Shown here: one piece after another, positions 16,552 through 25,202 of the stretch
How the letters are laid out: every line of letters begins with the position of its first letter
Numbering within the stretch: the stretch's first letter is position 1
Source: Rhabdothermincola sediminis
GTDB lineage: Bacteria; Actinomycetota; Acidimicrobiia; Acidimicrobiales; Acidimicrobilacustridaceae
DNA: 64,000 nt
Assembly (NCBI RefSeq): GCF_014805525.1
Contig: NZ_JACFSZ010000002.1
Location: 1-64,000 of the forward strand
Direction of reading: 5' to 3'
Made by a program: the position numbers and the translations under genes
The notes under the pieces: generated by a model
The model's input: the letters and a program-made list of their open reading frames with translations, nothing else
Told to the model about the DNA's origin: nothing
Database searches by the model: none

Positions 16552-19284
16552 TCAGCGCACCCGGCGCAGCTCGTCGTGGCGGTGGGGCTCGACGGGGCGG
16601 ACCCTTACCTTCGCGTCCACGGCGACGACACCGGCCGGGGTGGCGATCACCGGATTCAGATCCAGCTCGATCACCTCCGGGAGCTCGTCGGCGAGCACGC
16701 CCACCCGCACCAGCAGCTCCTCCAACGCATCGGTCGCCACTGGCGCCGCCCCTCGATAACCGAACAGCAACGGGCTGGCGCGCAGGCTCCGCACCACCTC
16801 CGCCGCGTCGGTGTCGGTGACCGGCACGATCCGGAACGCCCGATCGGCCAACAGCTCCGTCGCCACACCACCCATGCCGAACATGACCAGCGGCCCGAAC
16901 GCCGGGTCCTGCACGACGCCCACGATGGTCTCGACGCCCGACTCGGCCATCGCCTGCACGACCACACCGCCACCGTGGTCGGCGGCCGCGGCGGTGACCT
17001 GCTCGAAGGCCTCCCGGACCTGCTCGGGTGAGGCGAGCCCCAACCTAACCGCCCCCACGTCGGTCTTGTGCACCAGGCCGCCGGCGGCGGCCTTCACCGC
17101 CACCGGGAAGCCGACCCGCTCCGCCACCCCCGCCGCGTCGTCCGCACTGGACACCGGGTGGACCTCCAGCACCGCGACGCCGTAGGCGCGCAGCAGCGCG
17201 ACCGCATCGCCGGCGTCGAGCCAGACGCCGGTGTCGGTGGCGGTACTGCCGGTTCGGGCCAGCACCGCGTCGACGACCTGCCGGGCCCGCCCCCGGTCGA
17301 TGTCGGCGAAGACCGGGACCCGCCCCGGGTCCCGCCGTTTCCAGGCCGCGTAGCGGACCAGGCGACCGAGCGCGTGCGCCGCCGGCTCGGGGGTGGGGAA
17401 CGACGGGATGCGCCGGCGGCCCTCCCGGCCACCCTGGAGGGCGGCCGGCACGTCCCGGGAGGCCAGGAAGTTGGCCAGCACCGGCTTGGTGGCTCCCTCG
17501 ACAGCCGACGCGATGGCCTCGGCCACCTCGTCGGCCCGGGTGACCAGCGGTGGGGTGAAGATCACGATCACCGCGTCGACGTTCTCGTCGGCCAGCACCA
17601 GCCGCAACGCCTGCTCGTAGTGCGCGGGGGTGGCGGAGGCCACCATGTCCACCGGGTTCGTGACCGCCGCGTTCGGCCCCAGCAGCGCGCGCAGCGACGC
17701 CTGTGTCGACGGCGCGAGGGTGACCACGTCGAGCCCGGCACCGTCGCACGCATCTGCCGCGAGGATGCCAGGCCCACCCGAGTTGCCCACGATCGCCACC
17801 CGGGGACCGTCCGGCAGCGGCTGGGAGACCAGCACCTGGGCCATGTCGAACAGCTCGTCGATGGTGTCGACCCGGATCACGCCCGTCTGGTGGAACAGCG
17901 CGCTGACCGCCACCTCGAGGCTGGCCGCAGCCGCGGTGTGGGAGGAGGCAGCCCGGACTCCCGACGCGCTCCGGCCGGACTTCACGGCCACGATGGGCTT
18001 GCGCGGCGAGACCCGCCGGGCGATGCGGCTGAACTTGCGCGGGTTCCCGAACGACTCGAGGTAGAGCAGGATCACGTCGGTCTCGGGATCGTCCTCCCAG
18101 TACTGCAGCAGGTCGTTGCCACTCACGTCCGCCTTGTTCCCCACCGACACGAACGACGACAACCCGATCCCGAGCCGATCGGTCCATTCCAGCAGGGCGA
18201 TGCCGAGCGCCCCCGACTGCGACTGGAACGCAACCCGTCCCCGGGAAGGCACCCGGGGCGCGAACGTGGCGTTGAGACCCACCGCGGTGTTGGCGATACC
18301 CAAGCAGTTGGGACCGATCAGGCGCAGCCCGCCCCGTCGGGCCCGGGTCACCACGTCGAGCTCGAGCGCCGCTCCCTCGGCGCCCGTCTCGCTGAACCCG
18401 GCGCTGATCACCACCAGCCCTTTCACCGCCTTGGCGACGCACTGGTCGACCACGGCCGGCACCTTGGCCGCCGGCACCGCGATCACCGCTAGGTCAACCT
18501 CACCGGGGATGTCGAGCACCGACGGGTAGCTCGGCACGCTGGCCACGTGCGGGACGGAGGGGTTCACCGGGTACGCCGGCCCGGCGAAGCCGCCGGCGAG
18601 CACGTTGAGGAACAGGTGGTGACCGATGGTGCCGGGTTCGTGGCTGGCGCCGATCACCGCCACCGAGCGGGGGCAGAGCATCCGGCGGATCGACGCGGCC
18701 TCCGCCACGTGCTCGCGGTGTTCGACCGCGGCCCTCGAACGCTCCGTCTGCTCGAGGAGCAGCTCGACCCGCACGACCCCGGCGTCGAGCTGAGCGACCG
18801 TCCGGTAGCCCGCGTCGTGAAAGACGCCGAGCATCCGCCGGTTGTCCGGTAGAACCTCGGCGGTGAACCGGGTGATGCCGTTGTCGTGGGCCGCGGCGGC
18901 CAGGTACTCGAGGAGCAGGGTGCCGATCCCCCGACCCTGGTTGGCGTCGTCGATGACGAAGGCCACCTCCGCGTCCGGGCCCGCACCCTGCCGTTCGTAG
19001 CGGGCCACGGCGATGATGTCGTCACCGTGGAGCGCGACCAAGGCGAAGCGGTCGCGGTAGTCGACCTCGGTGAACCGCCGCGACTCCTCCGGGGTGAGGG
19101 TGGCTTTGGGGGAGAAGAAGCGGTAGTAGCGGGTCTCTGGCGACAGCCGCTCGAAGAAGGCCAGGTGCGCGGCGGCGTCATCCGGGCGGATCGGACGGAC
19201 GTGGACCGTGCCACCGTCCGCGAGCACCGCGTCGAACTCCCATTCCGCCGGGTAGCGGACGGGTTCTTCCCGGGCATCTGCCAT
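16552..19284 (-). CDS. GNAT acetyltransferase fused to ADP-forming acyl-CoA synthetase-like domains
   Basis: 910 residues. N-terminal GNAT domain at about 10-180 (VHVRPIRPDDAAAHLAFFER; NQGRGIGTLLLEYLAA, the acetyl-CoA loop), CoA-binding domain (CPRSVAVIGASHEPGTIGHH), ligase region (GPNCLGIAN; ASSHTAAAASLEVAV) and C-terminal ATP-grasp (VAVKAAAGGLVHKTDVGAV). Domain order is reversed relative to enterobacterial PatZ, where GNAT is C-terminal; GNAT-first forms occur in actinobacteria. Such proteins act as protein lysine acetyltransferases that regulate acyl-CoA synthetases. With many AMP-forming ligases nearby, these are plausible targets (inference). Whether the synthetase half is catalytic is unknown; the SHTA motif keeps the His. 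Confidence 0.85.
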   Translation of the reverse strand: MADAREEPVRYPAEWEFDAVLADGGTVHVRPIRPDDAAAHLAFFERLSPETRYYRFFSPKATLTPEESRRFTEVDYRDRFALVALHGDDIIAVARYERQGAGPDAEVAFVIDDANQGRGIGTLLLEYLAAAAHDNGITRFTAEVLPDNRRMLGVFHDAGYRTVAQLDAGVVRVELLLEQTERSRAAVEHREHVAEAASIRRMLCPRSVAVIGASHEPGTIGHHLFLNVLAGGFAGPAYPVNPSVPHVASVPSYPSVLDIPGEVDLAVIAVPAAKVPAVVDQCVAKAVKGLVVISAGFSETGAEGAALELDVVTRARRGGLRLIGPNCLGIANTAVGLNATFAPRVPSRGRVAFQSQSGALGIALLEWTDRLGIGLSSFVSVGNKADVSGNDLLQYWEDDPETDVILLYLESFGNPRKFSRIARRVSPRKPIVAVKSGRSASGVRAASSHTAAAASLEVAVSALFHQTGVIRVDTIDELFDMAQVLVSQPLPDGPRVAIVGNSGGPGILAADACDGAGLDVVTLAPSTQASLRALLGPNAAVTNPVDMVASATPAHYEQALRLVLADENVDAVIVIFTPPLVTRADEVAEAIASAVEGATKPVLANFLASRDVPAALQGGREGRRRIPSFPTPEPAAHALGRLVRYAAWKRRDPGRVPVFADIDRGRARQVVDAVLARTGSTATDTGVWLDAGDAVALLRAYGVAVLEVHPVSSADDAAGVAERVGFPVAVKAAAGGLVHKTDVGAVRLGLASPEQVREAFEQVTAAAADHGGGVVVQAMAESGVETIVGVVQDPAFGPLVMFGMGGVATELLADRAFRIVPVTDTDAAEVVRSLRASPLLFGYRGAAPVATDALEELLVRVGVLADELPEVIELDLNPVIATPAGVVAVDAKVRVRPVEPHRHDELRRVR

Positions 19285-19330
19285 CCGCCCTGTCTAGCGC
19301 CCCAACGCCGCTGCCGGCCCCTCATCACAC

Positions 19331-19377
19331 CGAACTGTTCATCGCAGCGCGGAGCGGGACCGCGCAGCGATGAACAG
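19331..19377. repeat. Dispersed palindromic repeat, copy A
   Basis: An inverted repeat in the 119-bp gap between 19285 and 19403: arms CTGTTCATCGC (19335-19345) and GCGATGAACAG (19367-19377) pair perfectly around a 21-nt loop. The whole 47 bp aligns without gaps to 40767-40813 (38 of 47 identical by hand). It could form a transcript hairpin or be a member of a genomic repeat family. No T-tract follows, so a classical terminator is unlikely. Confidence 0.6.
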
Positions 19378-19403
19378 AACAGGATTGGCAGCACGAAAGG
19401 GCG

Positions 19404-20702
19404 TCAGCTGTCGTCGCTGGCGGGGGTCACCTTCGTCCGGTTGGCCAGGTCGATGATCCGGATCGGCTCGCTCGGGCGCTCGTGGCGGTCACCGACGCTC
19501 TTCACGCTCACGTCCACCCCGGCTGCTTCCGCCCGCAGGGCGCCCACCGTGCAGCGCTCACGGACCCGCACCGAGAACGGGTCGTACTGGAAGATCCGCA
19601 TGGCGTTGAGGTGCGTGATCTGGTCCACCTCGTCGTCCGGTACCCCGGTGAGGCTCTTCGCCAGCGCCTCGGGCGAGTGCGGCCAGGTGGAGTCCGAGTG
19701 GGGGTAGTCGCACTCCCAGGTGATCATGTCGAGGTTGAGGTGATGACGGTTTTCGACCCCGAACGCGTCGTCGATGAAGCAGGTGACGATGCGTTGCTTG
19801 AACAGCTCACTAGGCAGCATCCCGAGGTCGTGGCCGGTCCAGAGCCGGTGGTGCTGGTACACGTAGTCGAGCCGCTCGAGGAAGTAGGGGATCCACCCGA
19901 TGCCTCCTTCCGACAGGGCGAAGCGCAGACGCGGGAACTCCTGGAGCACCCGGGACCAGACGAGGTCCGCCGCGGCCTGCACGATGTTCATCGGCTGCAG
20001 GGTGATCATCACGTTGATGGGAGCCTCGATGGAGGTGATCACGAGCTGCGAGGAGGACCCGATGTGCAGGCACACCACGGTCTCGGTCTCCTCACAGGCA
20101 GCCCAGAACGGGTCCCAGTGGGGGTTGTGGAACGACGGGTACCCGAGCTTCTCCGGGTTCTCGGAGAAGGTCACCGCGTGGCAGCCCTTGGCGGCCACCC
20201 GCCGCACCTCCTCGGCGGCGAGCGCAGGGTCCCACAGCACCGGCAGGGCGAGGGGGATGAACCGGCCGGGGAACGCGCCGCACCAGTCCTCGATGTGCCA
20301 GTCGTTGTAGGCCCGCAGCATGGCCAGGCCCACGTCCTTGTCCTCGGAGCGGGCGAACAGCTGGCCGCAGAACTGGGGGAAGGAGGGGAAGCACATCGAG
20401 CCGAGTACGCCGTTGGCGTTCATGTCGTCGACCCGCTTGCGGACGTCGTAGCACCCTTCGCGCATCTCGGAGAACGCGGTGGGCTCGATCCCGTACTCTT
20501 CCGGTGGCCGGCCCGACACCGCGTTCAAGCCGATGTTGGGCAGCTCCTGACCCTCGTAGAGCCAGACGTCGGAGCCGTCCTCCTTGGTGATGACCCGGGG
20601 AGCGAGTGCCTCGTAGCGCTTCGGTAGGCGGCCTGCGAACAGGTCTGGCGGCTCAACCACGTGGTCGTCCACGCTCACCAGGATCAGGTCCTCCACATGC
20701 AT
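19404..20702 (-). CDS. Amidohydrolase 2 (ACMSD-like) family protein
   Basis: 432 residues. The N-terminal SVDDHVVEPPDLF supplies the metal-binding D-x-H of the amidohydrolase-2 family, with a later VCLHIGS segment and ITWECDYPHSDSTWPHSPE, which carries the conserved Asp and His at the barrel end. Family members hydrolyse or decarboxylate cyclic or aromatic acids through a Zn centre. ATG 20702 has AGGAGGACC upstream. It lies downstream of a paralogue at 20722 with a 19-bp gap, so they are co-transcribed and may form a heteromer or act on related intermediates. The last 60 or so residues (GVDVSVKSVGDRHERPS) are an extra tail. Confidence 0.83.
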   Translation of the reverse strand: MHVEDLILVSVDDHVVEPPDLFAGRLPKRYEALAPRVITKEDGSDVWLYEGQELPNIGLNAVSGRPPEEYGIEPTAFSEMREGCYDVRKRVDDMNANGVLGSMCFPSFPQFCGQLFARSEDKDVGLAMLRAYNDWHIEDWCGAFPGRFIPLALPVLWDPALAAEEVRRVAAKGCHAVTFSENPEKLGYPSFHNPHWDPFWAACEETETVVCLHIGSSSQLVITSIEAPINVMITLQPMNIVQAAADLVWSRVLQEFPRLRFALSEGGIGWIPYFLERLDYVYQHHRLWTGHDLGMLPSELFKQRIVTCFIDDAFGVENRHHLNLDMITWECDYPHSDSTWPHSPEALAKSLTGVPDDEVDQITHLNAMRIFQYDPFSVRVRERCTVGALRAEAAGVDVSVKSVGDRHERPSEPIRIIDLANRTKVTPASDDS

Positions 20703-20721
20703 CGTGGGTCCTCCTCGCTCG

Positions 20722-21891
20722 TCAGCCGTCGAGACCGAAGATCCGCACCGCGTTGCCGCAGATGATCTGGTGCTTCTCCTCCGGTGGCACGCCGGCCATC
20801 GTCTCGTTGATCACCTTGCGGGAGTACGGCCAGTCGTTGCCGTGGTGCGGGTAGTCGGTGCTCCACATCATGTTCGCCACTCCGACCTCGTGGCGGTTCC
20901 GGATGCCGTAGTCGTCGCGAACGAAGCTCGCGCTCATGTTCTCGAACCAGTAGCTCGACGGGGGCCGGGCGATCGGGAGGTCCGCCCAGGAGCGGTTGCG
21001 CCAGTACCTGTCGTCCATGGCCTCGAGGAAGTGCGGCAGCCATCCCACCCCGATCTCGATCATCGCCACGTGCAGGCCGGGGAACCGCTCGAACACCCCG
21101 GTGAAGATGAGCTGGCCGATGGTGGACGGCACGCTCGAGAAGACCCCCGAGAGGCTCGCGGCCGCCTTCGCGCCTGCTCGGCCCGTGCCCTCGCCGTAGA
21201 GCTGGCGCCCCCCTGACCTGGCCGCCGCCTGCCGAGCCCGCAGGCGCGCCGCCCGGCTGATCATGAGGATGTGGATGCACACCGGCATCTCCGCCTCCAC
21301 GGCCGCTGCCCAGAACCGGTCGTCGGCCTCCGAGATGCTCTCGCCACCGGCCGGCCAGCAGGAGATCACCACCGTCTTCGCGCCCCGCGCCTTGGCCTTG
21401 TGCAGGTACTCCACCGCGGTGTCGATCCCCAGCGAGGGGATCTGGTACGCGCCGACCAGCCGGGCCGGATCGGGCGCGCAGAACTCGTCGAAGAGGAAGT
21501 TGTTGTACGCGTCCACGCCGGCCAGCACGAACGCGTCGTCCTCGTCACCGAGGAAGTGACCGATGGTGCGCTGCGGGGGGAAGAGGATCTCGACGTCGAC
21601 CCCGTCGCGGGTCATGTCCTCGAGTCGCGCTGCGCCGTCGTAGCAGCCAAGGCGGGCCTCGTCGTAGGTGACCCCGGTCCAGCGGAACTGGTCGAGGGGC
21701 ATGCCGGGAGTGGCGGTGAGTCCGATCGGGTCCGGGGTCGTGGCCCCGGCAAAGAGCCAGGCGTCACCGCCGTCCGCATCCTTCACGAGCTTGGGCGCCT
21801 TGTCCTGGTAGGCGTCGGCCAACCAGTTCTTCCAGATGTCCGGCGGCTCCAGGATGTGGGCGTCGGCGGAGACGATCGAGTGCTGGCCCAT
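20722..21891 (-). CDS. Amidohydrolase 2 (ACMSD-like) family protein, paralogue
   Basis: 389 residues. It starts GQHSIVSADAHILEPPDIW (metal-binding D-x-H) and has VCIHILMISRAARLRARQAA, an Ala/Arg-rich insertion, and WSTDYPHHGNDWPYSRKVIN near the end. The overall plan matches the neighbour at 19404, so this is a tandem duplication that has diverged. ATG 21891 has GGGGAGG upstream; a longer frame from 21930 would run through an operator and is unlikely. It is the first gene of a two-gene operon controlled by a pair of palindromes at 21913 and 21935. Confidence 0.85.
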   Translation of the reverse strand: MGQHSIVSADAHILEPPDIWKNWLADAYQDKAPKLVKDADGGDAWLFAGATTPDPIGLTATPGMPLDQFRWTGVTYDEARLGCYDGAARLEDMTRDGVDVEILFPPQRTIGHFLGDEDDAFVLAGVDAYNNFLFDEFCAPDPARLVGAYQIPSLGIDTAVEYLHKAKARGAKTVVISCWPAGGESISEADDRFWAAAVEAEMPVCIHILMISRAARLRARQAAARSGGRQLYGEGTGRAGAKAAASLSGVFSSVPSTIGQLIFTGVFERFPGLHVAMIEIGVGWLPHFLEAMDDRYWRNRSWADLPIARPPSSYWFENMSASFVRDDYGIRNRHEVGVANMMWSTDYPHHGNDWPYSRKVINETMAGVPPEEKHQIICGNAVRIFGLDG

Positions 21892-21912
21892 GCGCGGAAC
21901 CTCCCCGGTTGC

Positions 21913-21926
21913 TGACGCCCATGTCA
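21913..21926. promoter_or_regulatory. Operator-like palindrome TGACGCCCATGTCA
   Basis: First of two TGAC-N6-GTCA sites, with centres 22 bp apart (about two helical turns), directly upstream of the amidohydrolase operon. Reverse complement TGACATGGGCGTCA matches the consensus orientation. Confidence 0.65.
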
Positions 21927-21934
21927 GCAAAGCC

Positions 21935-21948
21935 TGACACGAGCGTCA
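21935..21948. promoter_or_regulatory. Operator-like palindrome TGACACGAGCGTCA
   Basis: Second of the pair. It is preceded by CC (CCTGAC). Two more GCGTCA half-sites follow at about 21956 and 21968, making this the richest cluster of the motif in the window. Confidence 0.7.
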
Positions 21949-21969
21949 ACTCTGGGCGTCACTCTTGCG

Positions 21970-22749
21970 TCAGCCCGGCATCGCCAAGCCACCATCCACG
22001 CAGAGCACCTGACCGGTGACCAGCTCCGCATCGTCAGAGGCGAAGAACACCGCCGTGCCGGTGAGGTCCTCGGGCTGCAGCTCCCGCTTCATGGCCGTCA
22101 TCATCGTGACGAACGGCAGGAACTCCTCGGGCACGATGCGGCGGGTGGCCTCGGTCATGGTGACCCCCGGGGCGATGCAGTTGACGGTCACCCCGTAGGG
22201 GCCGAGCTGGGCGGCGAGGAACTTCGTCAGCCCGATGACCCCCCATTTCGTCTGGCTGTAGGTGAACGCCCCCACCTCCTGGAACTCACCCATCTCGGGC
22301 ATCAGGTAGAGGTAGGCCGCTGACGAGGACTGGTTGATGATGCGGCCCTTGCCCTTCTCCACCATCACCGGCGCCGCGGCTCGGGCCATCAGCCATGCGC
22401 CGTGGAGGTTCACCCGGAACACCCGCTGGAGGTACTCGTAGCTGTTGTCGGCGTTGTCGATGTCGTAGTAGAGCGCGGCGTTGTTCACCAGGATGTCGAC
22501 CGTGCCGAACGCGTCGAAGGTGGCGTCGACGCACGCGCGGGCCGAGGCTTCGTCGGCGATGTCGGTGGGGACGAAGACCGCGTCGCCCTCGCCTGCCAGC
22601 GATGCCATCGCCGAGCGACCGCGCTCCTCGTTGATCTCGGCCACCACCACCTTGGCGCCCTCGGCGAGGAACCGGTGCGCGTACGCCAGGCCGATCCCCT
22701 GCCCGGCCCCGGTGATGATGGCGACTCGCCCGTCGAGACGTCCGGCCAT
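21970..22749 (-). CDS. Short-chain dehydrogenase/reductase
   Basis: 259 residues of classical SDR. NAD(P) motif GAGQGIG at about 14-20 (RVAIITGAGQGIGLAYAHRF), NNAAL, catalytic Ser in NQSSSAAYLY, and YSQTK as the Tyr-Lys pair. It ends VTGQVLCVDGGLAMPG, the usual SDR tail. It most likely oxidises a hydroxyacyl-CoA or cyclic alcohol. It is the second gene of an operon with the dehydratase at 22763 (13-bp gap), under the operator at 23319. Confidence 0.9.
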   Translation of the reverse strand: MAGRLDGRVAIITGAGQGIGLAYAHRFLAEGAKVVVAEINEERGRSAMASLAGEGDAVFVPTDIADEASARACVDATFDAFGTVDILVNNAALYYDIDNADNSYEYLQRVFRVNLHGAWLMARAAAPVMVEKGKGRIINQSSSAAYLYLMPEMGEFQEVGAFTYSQTKWGVIGLTKFLAAQLGPYGVTVNCIAPGVTMTEATRRIVPEEFLPFVTMMTAMKRELQPEDLTGTAVFFASDDAELVTGQVLCVDGGLAMPG

Positions 22750-22762
22750 GTCGGTGCGCTCC

Positions 22763-23257
22763 TCAGGCTCGGTGGATGAGGTTCATGCGAGAGGTCAGCA
22801 CCGGCTCACCGGCCTCGTCGCGGTACACGTCCTCGACGACCAGGAACGTCATGGTGCGCCCCTTGCTCTCCTTCGAGTAGCAGTCGACCACCCTGCCCTC
22901 GCTGGTCAGCACGTCGCCCACCTGGATGGGCTTGTGGTATTCGAACTCCTGCTCGCCGTGGAGCACCATGCCCCCCTCGGCCATCAGCGTGCCGATGACC
23001 TCCATCATCGGATTGATCCCGCCCGTGGGGTCCGGCGGCTGGTCCTCCGGGAACCGGCCCCAGTACTGCAGGGCGGAGAAGGCGTAGGTCGGGGGTGCGG
23101 GGACATGCTCGAAGCCCGCCGCTCGCGCCGCCTCCAGGCTCTGGTAGACGGGGCTGTCGTTCTTCACCGCGTCGGCGAACTTGGCGACCGGTCCCCGCTC
23201 GACCACGACCTTCGCGGCCCCGGTCGGCCGGCCGATCACCTCTGACAGCTCACTCAT
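22763..23257 (-). CDS. MaoC-like (FAS1-like N-terminal) dehydratase
   Basis: 164 residues, the hot-dog N-terminal MaoC-like dehydratase type: starts SELSEVIGRPTGAAKVVVER, PPTYAFSALQYWGRF, LHGEQEFEYHKPIQVGDVLT and a closing FLVVEDVYRDEAGEPVLTSR. Members are often non-catalytic partners of a second MaoC subunit (as in the ChsH1/ChsH2 type of enoyl-CoA hydratase). A clear D-x4-H catalytic pair is not evident here. It starts at ATG 23257 and is divergent from the SDR at 23374 around a shared operator. Confidence 0.82.
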   Translation of the reverse strand: MSELSEVIGRPTGAAKVVVERGPVAKFADAVKNDSPVYQSLEAARAAGFEHVPAPPTYAFSALQYWGRFPEDQPPDPTGGINPMMEVIGTLMAEGGMVLHGEQEFEYHKPIQVGDVLTSEGRVVDCYSKESKGRTMTFLVVEDVYRDEAGEPVLTSRMNLIHRA

Positions 23258-23318
23258 CGCGTGGGGTCCTCCGTGGTGGTGCGGCGCCCGCGGGGTGACG
23301 CTAAGGTCTCGCCGAACG

Positions 23319-23332
23319 TGACGCCGACGTCA
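23319..23332. promoter_or_regulatory. Operator-like palindrome TGACGCCGACGTCA
   Basis: TGAC-N6-GTCA followed by GGTTTT. It lies between the divergent dehydratase/SDR operon (start 23257) and the SDR/hydratase operon (start 23374). Confidence 0.65.
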
Positions 23333-23373
23333 GGTTTTCTCGGCATTCAACCACACCACGATGGGGGACGCGA

Positions 23374-24306
23374 ATGGGACTGGTCGACGGGAAGGTGGCG
23401 ATCGTGACCGGCGCCGGTCGGGGGGTCGGCCGCGGGGAGGCTCTGGAGCTCGCCGCCCAAGGGGCCAAGGTGGTCGTCAACGACTTCGGCGGCTCCTCCA
23501 AGGGCGAGGGCGGCGACCAGGGCCCCGCCGACGAGGTGGTCGACATCATCCGCCAGCGAGGGGGCGAAGCGGTCGCCAACTACGGCGACGTGAGCGACTG
23601 GTCCGACGCCGAAGCCCTCGTGCAGCAAGCCGTGGACACCTTCGGGGGCCTCGACATCCTGGTCAACAACGCGGGCATCCTGCGCGACGTCTCGATCACC
23701 AAGATGACCGAGCAGGACTGGGACGCGGTGATCCGGGTCCACCTGAAGGGCACGTTCGCCATGACCCACTTCGCCTGCCTCTACTGGCAGAACGAGTCGA
23801 AGGCCGGTCGCCCGCGCCGGGCGTCGATCATCAACACCGTCTCGTCCGCCGGGCTGCAGGGCAACCCCGGTCAGGCCAACTACGGCGCGGCCAAGGCCGG
23901 CATCGCCGCGCTCACGACCATCACCGCCCTGGAGGGCAAGCGCTACGGCGTGCGGGCCAACGCCATCGCCCCCGGCGGCGCCACCCGCATGGTGCACGAG
24001 GCCATGCCCCAGATCCCCATCGTGGAGGCCGACCAGGTCGGCCCCGACGACGAGTTCCAGCGGCTGAACCCCGGGAACTCCGCGCCGATGGTGGTGTGGC
24101 TGGCCGCTGACGAGTCCCAGCACATCTCGGGACAGGTCTTTCGCGCCGTGGGCGACGAGATCACCCACTACGTGGGCTGGACCCTCGGCCGCTCCGTGAA
24201 GGCGGGCAAGGAGCCTCAGAAGTGGGACCCAGCCAAGATCGGCGACGCCGTGGCCTCCGGCATCTTCGGCTACCGGCCCGGCGGCCTCGCCATGGGCGGA
24301 GGCTGA
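23374..24306 (+). CDS. SDR, multifunctional-enzyme-type (3-hydroxyacyl-CoA dehydrogenase-like)
   Basis: 310 residues. LVDGKVAIVTGAGRGVGRGE with GAGRGVG, then the family-specific VVVNDFGGSSKGEGG insert and ADEVVDIIRQRGGEAVANYGD segment, which mark the peroxisomal type 2 (HSD17B4-like) dehydrogenase lineage. NNAGILRD follows, with Ser in NTVSSAGLQGN and YGAAK as the active site. It is longer than classical SDRs because of a C-terminal extension (WDPAKIGDAVASGIFGYRP). It likely oxidises 3-hydroxyacyl-CoA. It is followed after about 50 bp by an enoyl-CoA hydratase on the same strand. Confidence 0.9.
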   Translation: MGLVDGKVAIVTGAGRGVGRGEALELAAQGAKVVVNDFGGSSKGEGGDQGPADEVVDIIRQRGGEAVANYGDVSDWSDAEALVQQAVDTFGGLDILVNNAGILRDVSITKMTEQDWDAVIRVHLKGTFAMTHFACLYWQNESKAGRPRRASIINTVSSAGLQGNPGQANYGAAKAGIAALTTITALEGKRYGVRANAIAPGGATRMVHEAMPQIPIVEADQVGPDDEFQRLNPGNSAPMVVWLAADESQHISGQVFRAVGDEITHYVGWTLGRSVKAGKEPQKWDPAKIGDAVASGIFGYRPGGLAMGGG

Positions 24307-24319
24307 GCCCGACCTCCAC

Positions 24320-24333
24320 GCTGGCGCGCCAGC
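24320..24333. promoter_or_regulatory. Perfect 14-bp palindrome GCTGGCGCGCCAGC
   Basis: Lies in the 51-bp gap between the SDR stop and the hydratase start. With no loop bases it is better as a protein site than as a hairpin. It does not match the TGAC-N6-GTCA family. Its function is uncertain; GC-rich palindromes of this size occur by chance in such DNA. Confidence 0.25.
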
Positions 24334-24357
24334 ACGGGCTCCGGTAGGACGGTGCGC

Positions 24358-25194
24358 ATGGCCGACTACGAGACGCTGATCTACGAGGTGCGAGACGGTG
24401 TCGGTTGGGTGACGCTCAACCGGCCGGAGGTCCACAACGCCTTCAACGTGCAGATGCAGAAGGAGCTGCGCGACCTCTGGCGATCGATGCGCCACGACGA
24501 CGACGTGCGGGTCGCGGTGCTGACCGGTGCGGGCGACAAGGCGTTCTGCACCGGGATCGACCGCACCGAGACCATGGGCACCCCCGAACGCCAGGGCGCA
24601 CAGCCCGACGGCGAGGCCAAGACCGTCGGATCGGGATCCACCCCGTTCCACTTCGACGATCCCGGCGACTACGTCGGCCCCAAGAGCAACGACCTGTGGA
24701 AGCCGGTGATCGCCGCGGTGAACGGCATGGCCTGCGGCGGCGCGTTCTACATGCTCGGCGAGGTGGAGTTCATCATCGCCGCGGAGCACGCCACGTTCTT
24801 CGACCCCCACGTCACCTACGGCATGACCGCGGCGTTCGAGCCGATCCACATGCTGCAGAAGATGCCGTTCCACGAGATCATGCGGGTCTCCCTGCTAGGG
24901 AATCACGAACGGATGTCCGCCCAGCGGGCCCACCAGATCGGTCTGGTCTCCGAGGTCGTGCCCGGGTCCGAGCTGCGCGACGCCGCCGCCTGGTGTGCGA
25001 ACGCCATCGCCTCCGCGCCACCGCTGGCCATCGAGGGTACGGTGCGGGCCATCTGGTCCGGGCTGGAGCACTCCCGCAGCCAGGCGCTCGGTCTCGGATA
25101 CGCCTACGTCGGTCTCGGCACCAACGCGGAGTCGCTCCGCCAGGGCCAGGAGCTGTTCGCGTCGGGGAAGCGGATCGAGTGGCGGCTGCGCTGA
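24358..25194 (+). CDS. Enoyl-CoA hydratase/isomerase family protein
   Basis: 278 residues of the crotonase fold. It starts ADYETLIYEVRDGVGWVTLN, oxyanion segment DKAFCTGIDRTETMG, and VNGMACGGAFYMLGEVEFII. The 70-100 region has an unusual Gly/polar insert (ERQGAQPDGEAKTVGSGS). The second catalytic Glu region reads VTYGMTAAFEPIHML. ATG 24358 is used; a GTG two codons earlier is the alternative. It is probably co-transcribed with the SDR at 23374 and ends 8 bp before the convergent TetR gene. Confidence 0.87.
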   Translation: MADYETLIYEVRDGVGWVTLNRPEVHNAFNVQMQKELRDLWRSMRHDDDVRVAVLTGAGDKAFCTGIDRTETMGTPERQGAQPDGEAKTVGSGSTPFHFDDPGDYVGPKSNDLWKPVIAAVNGMACGGAFYMLGEVEFIIAAEHATFFDPHVTYGMTAAFEPIHMLQKMPFHEIMRVSLLGNHERMSAQRAHQIGLVSEVVPGSELRDAAAWCANAIASAPPLAIEGTVRAIWSGLEHSRSQALGLGYAYVGLGTNAESLRQGQELFASGKRIEWRLR

Positions 25195-25202
25195 CCTGCC
25201 CC

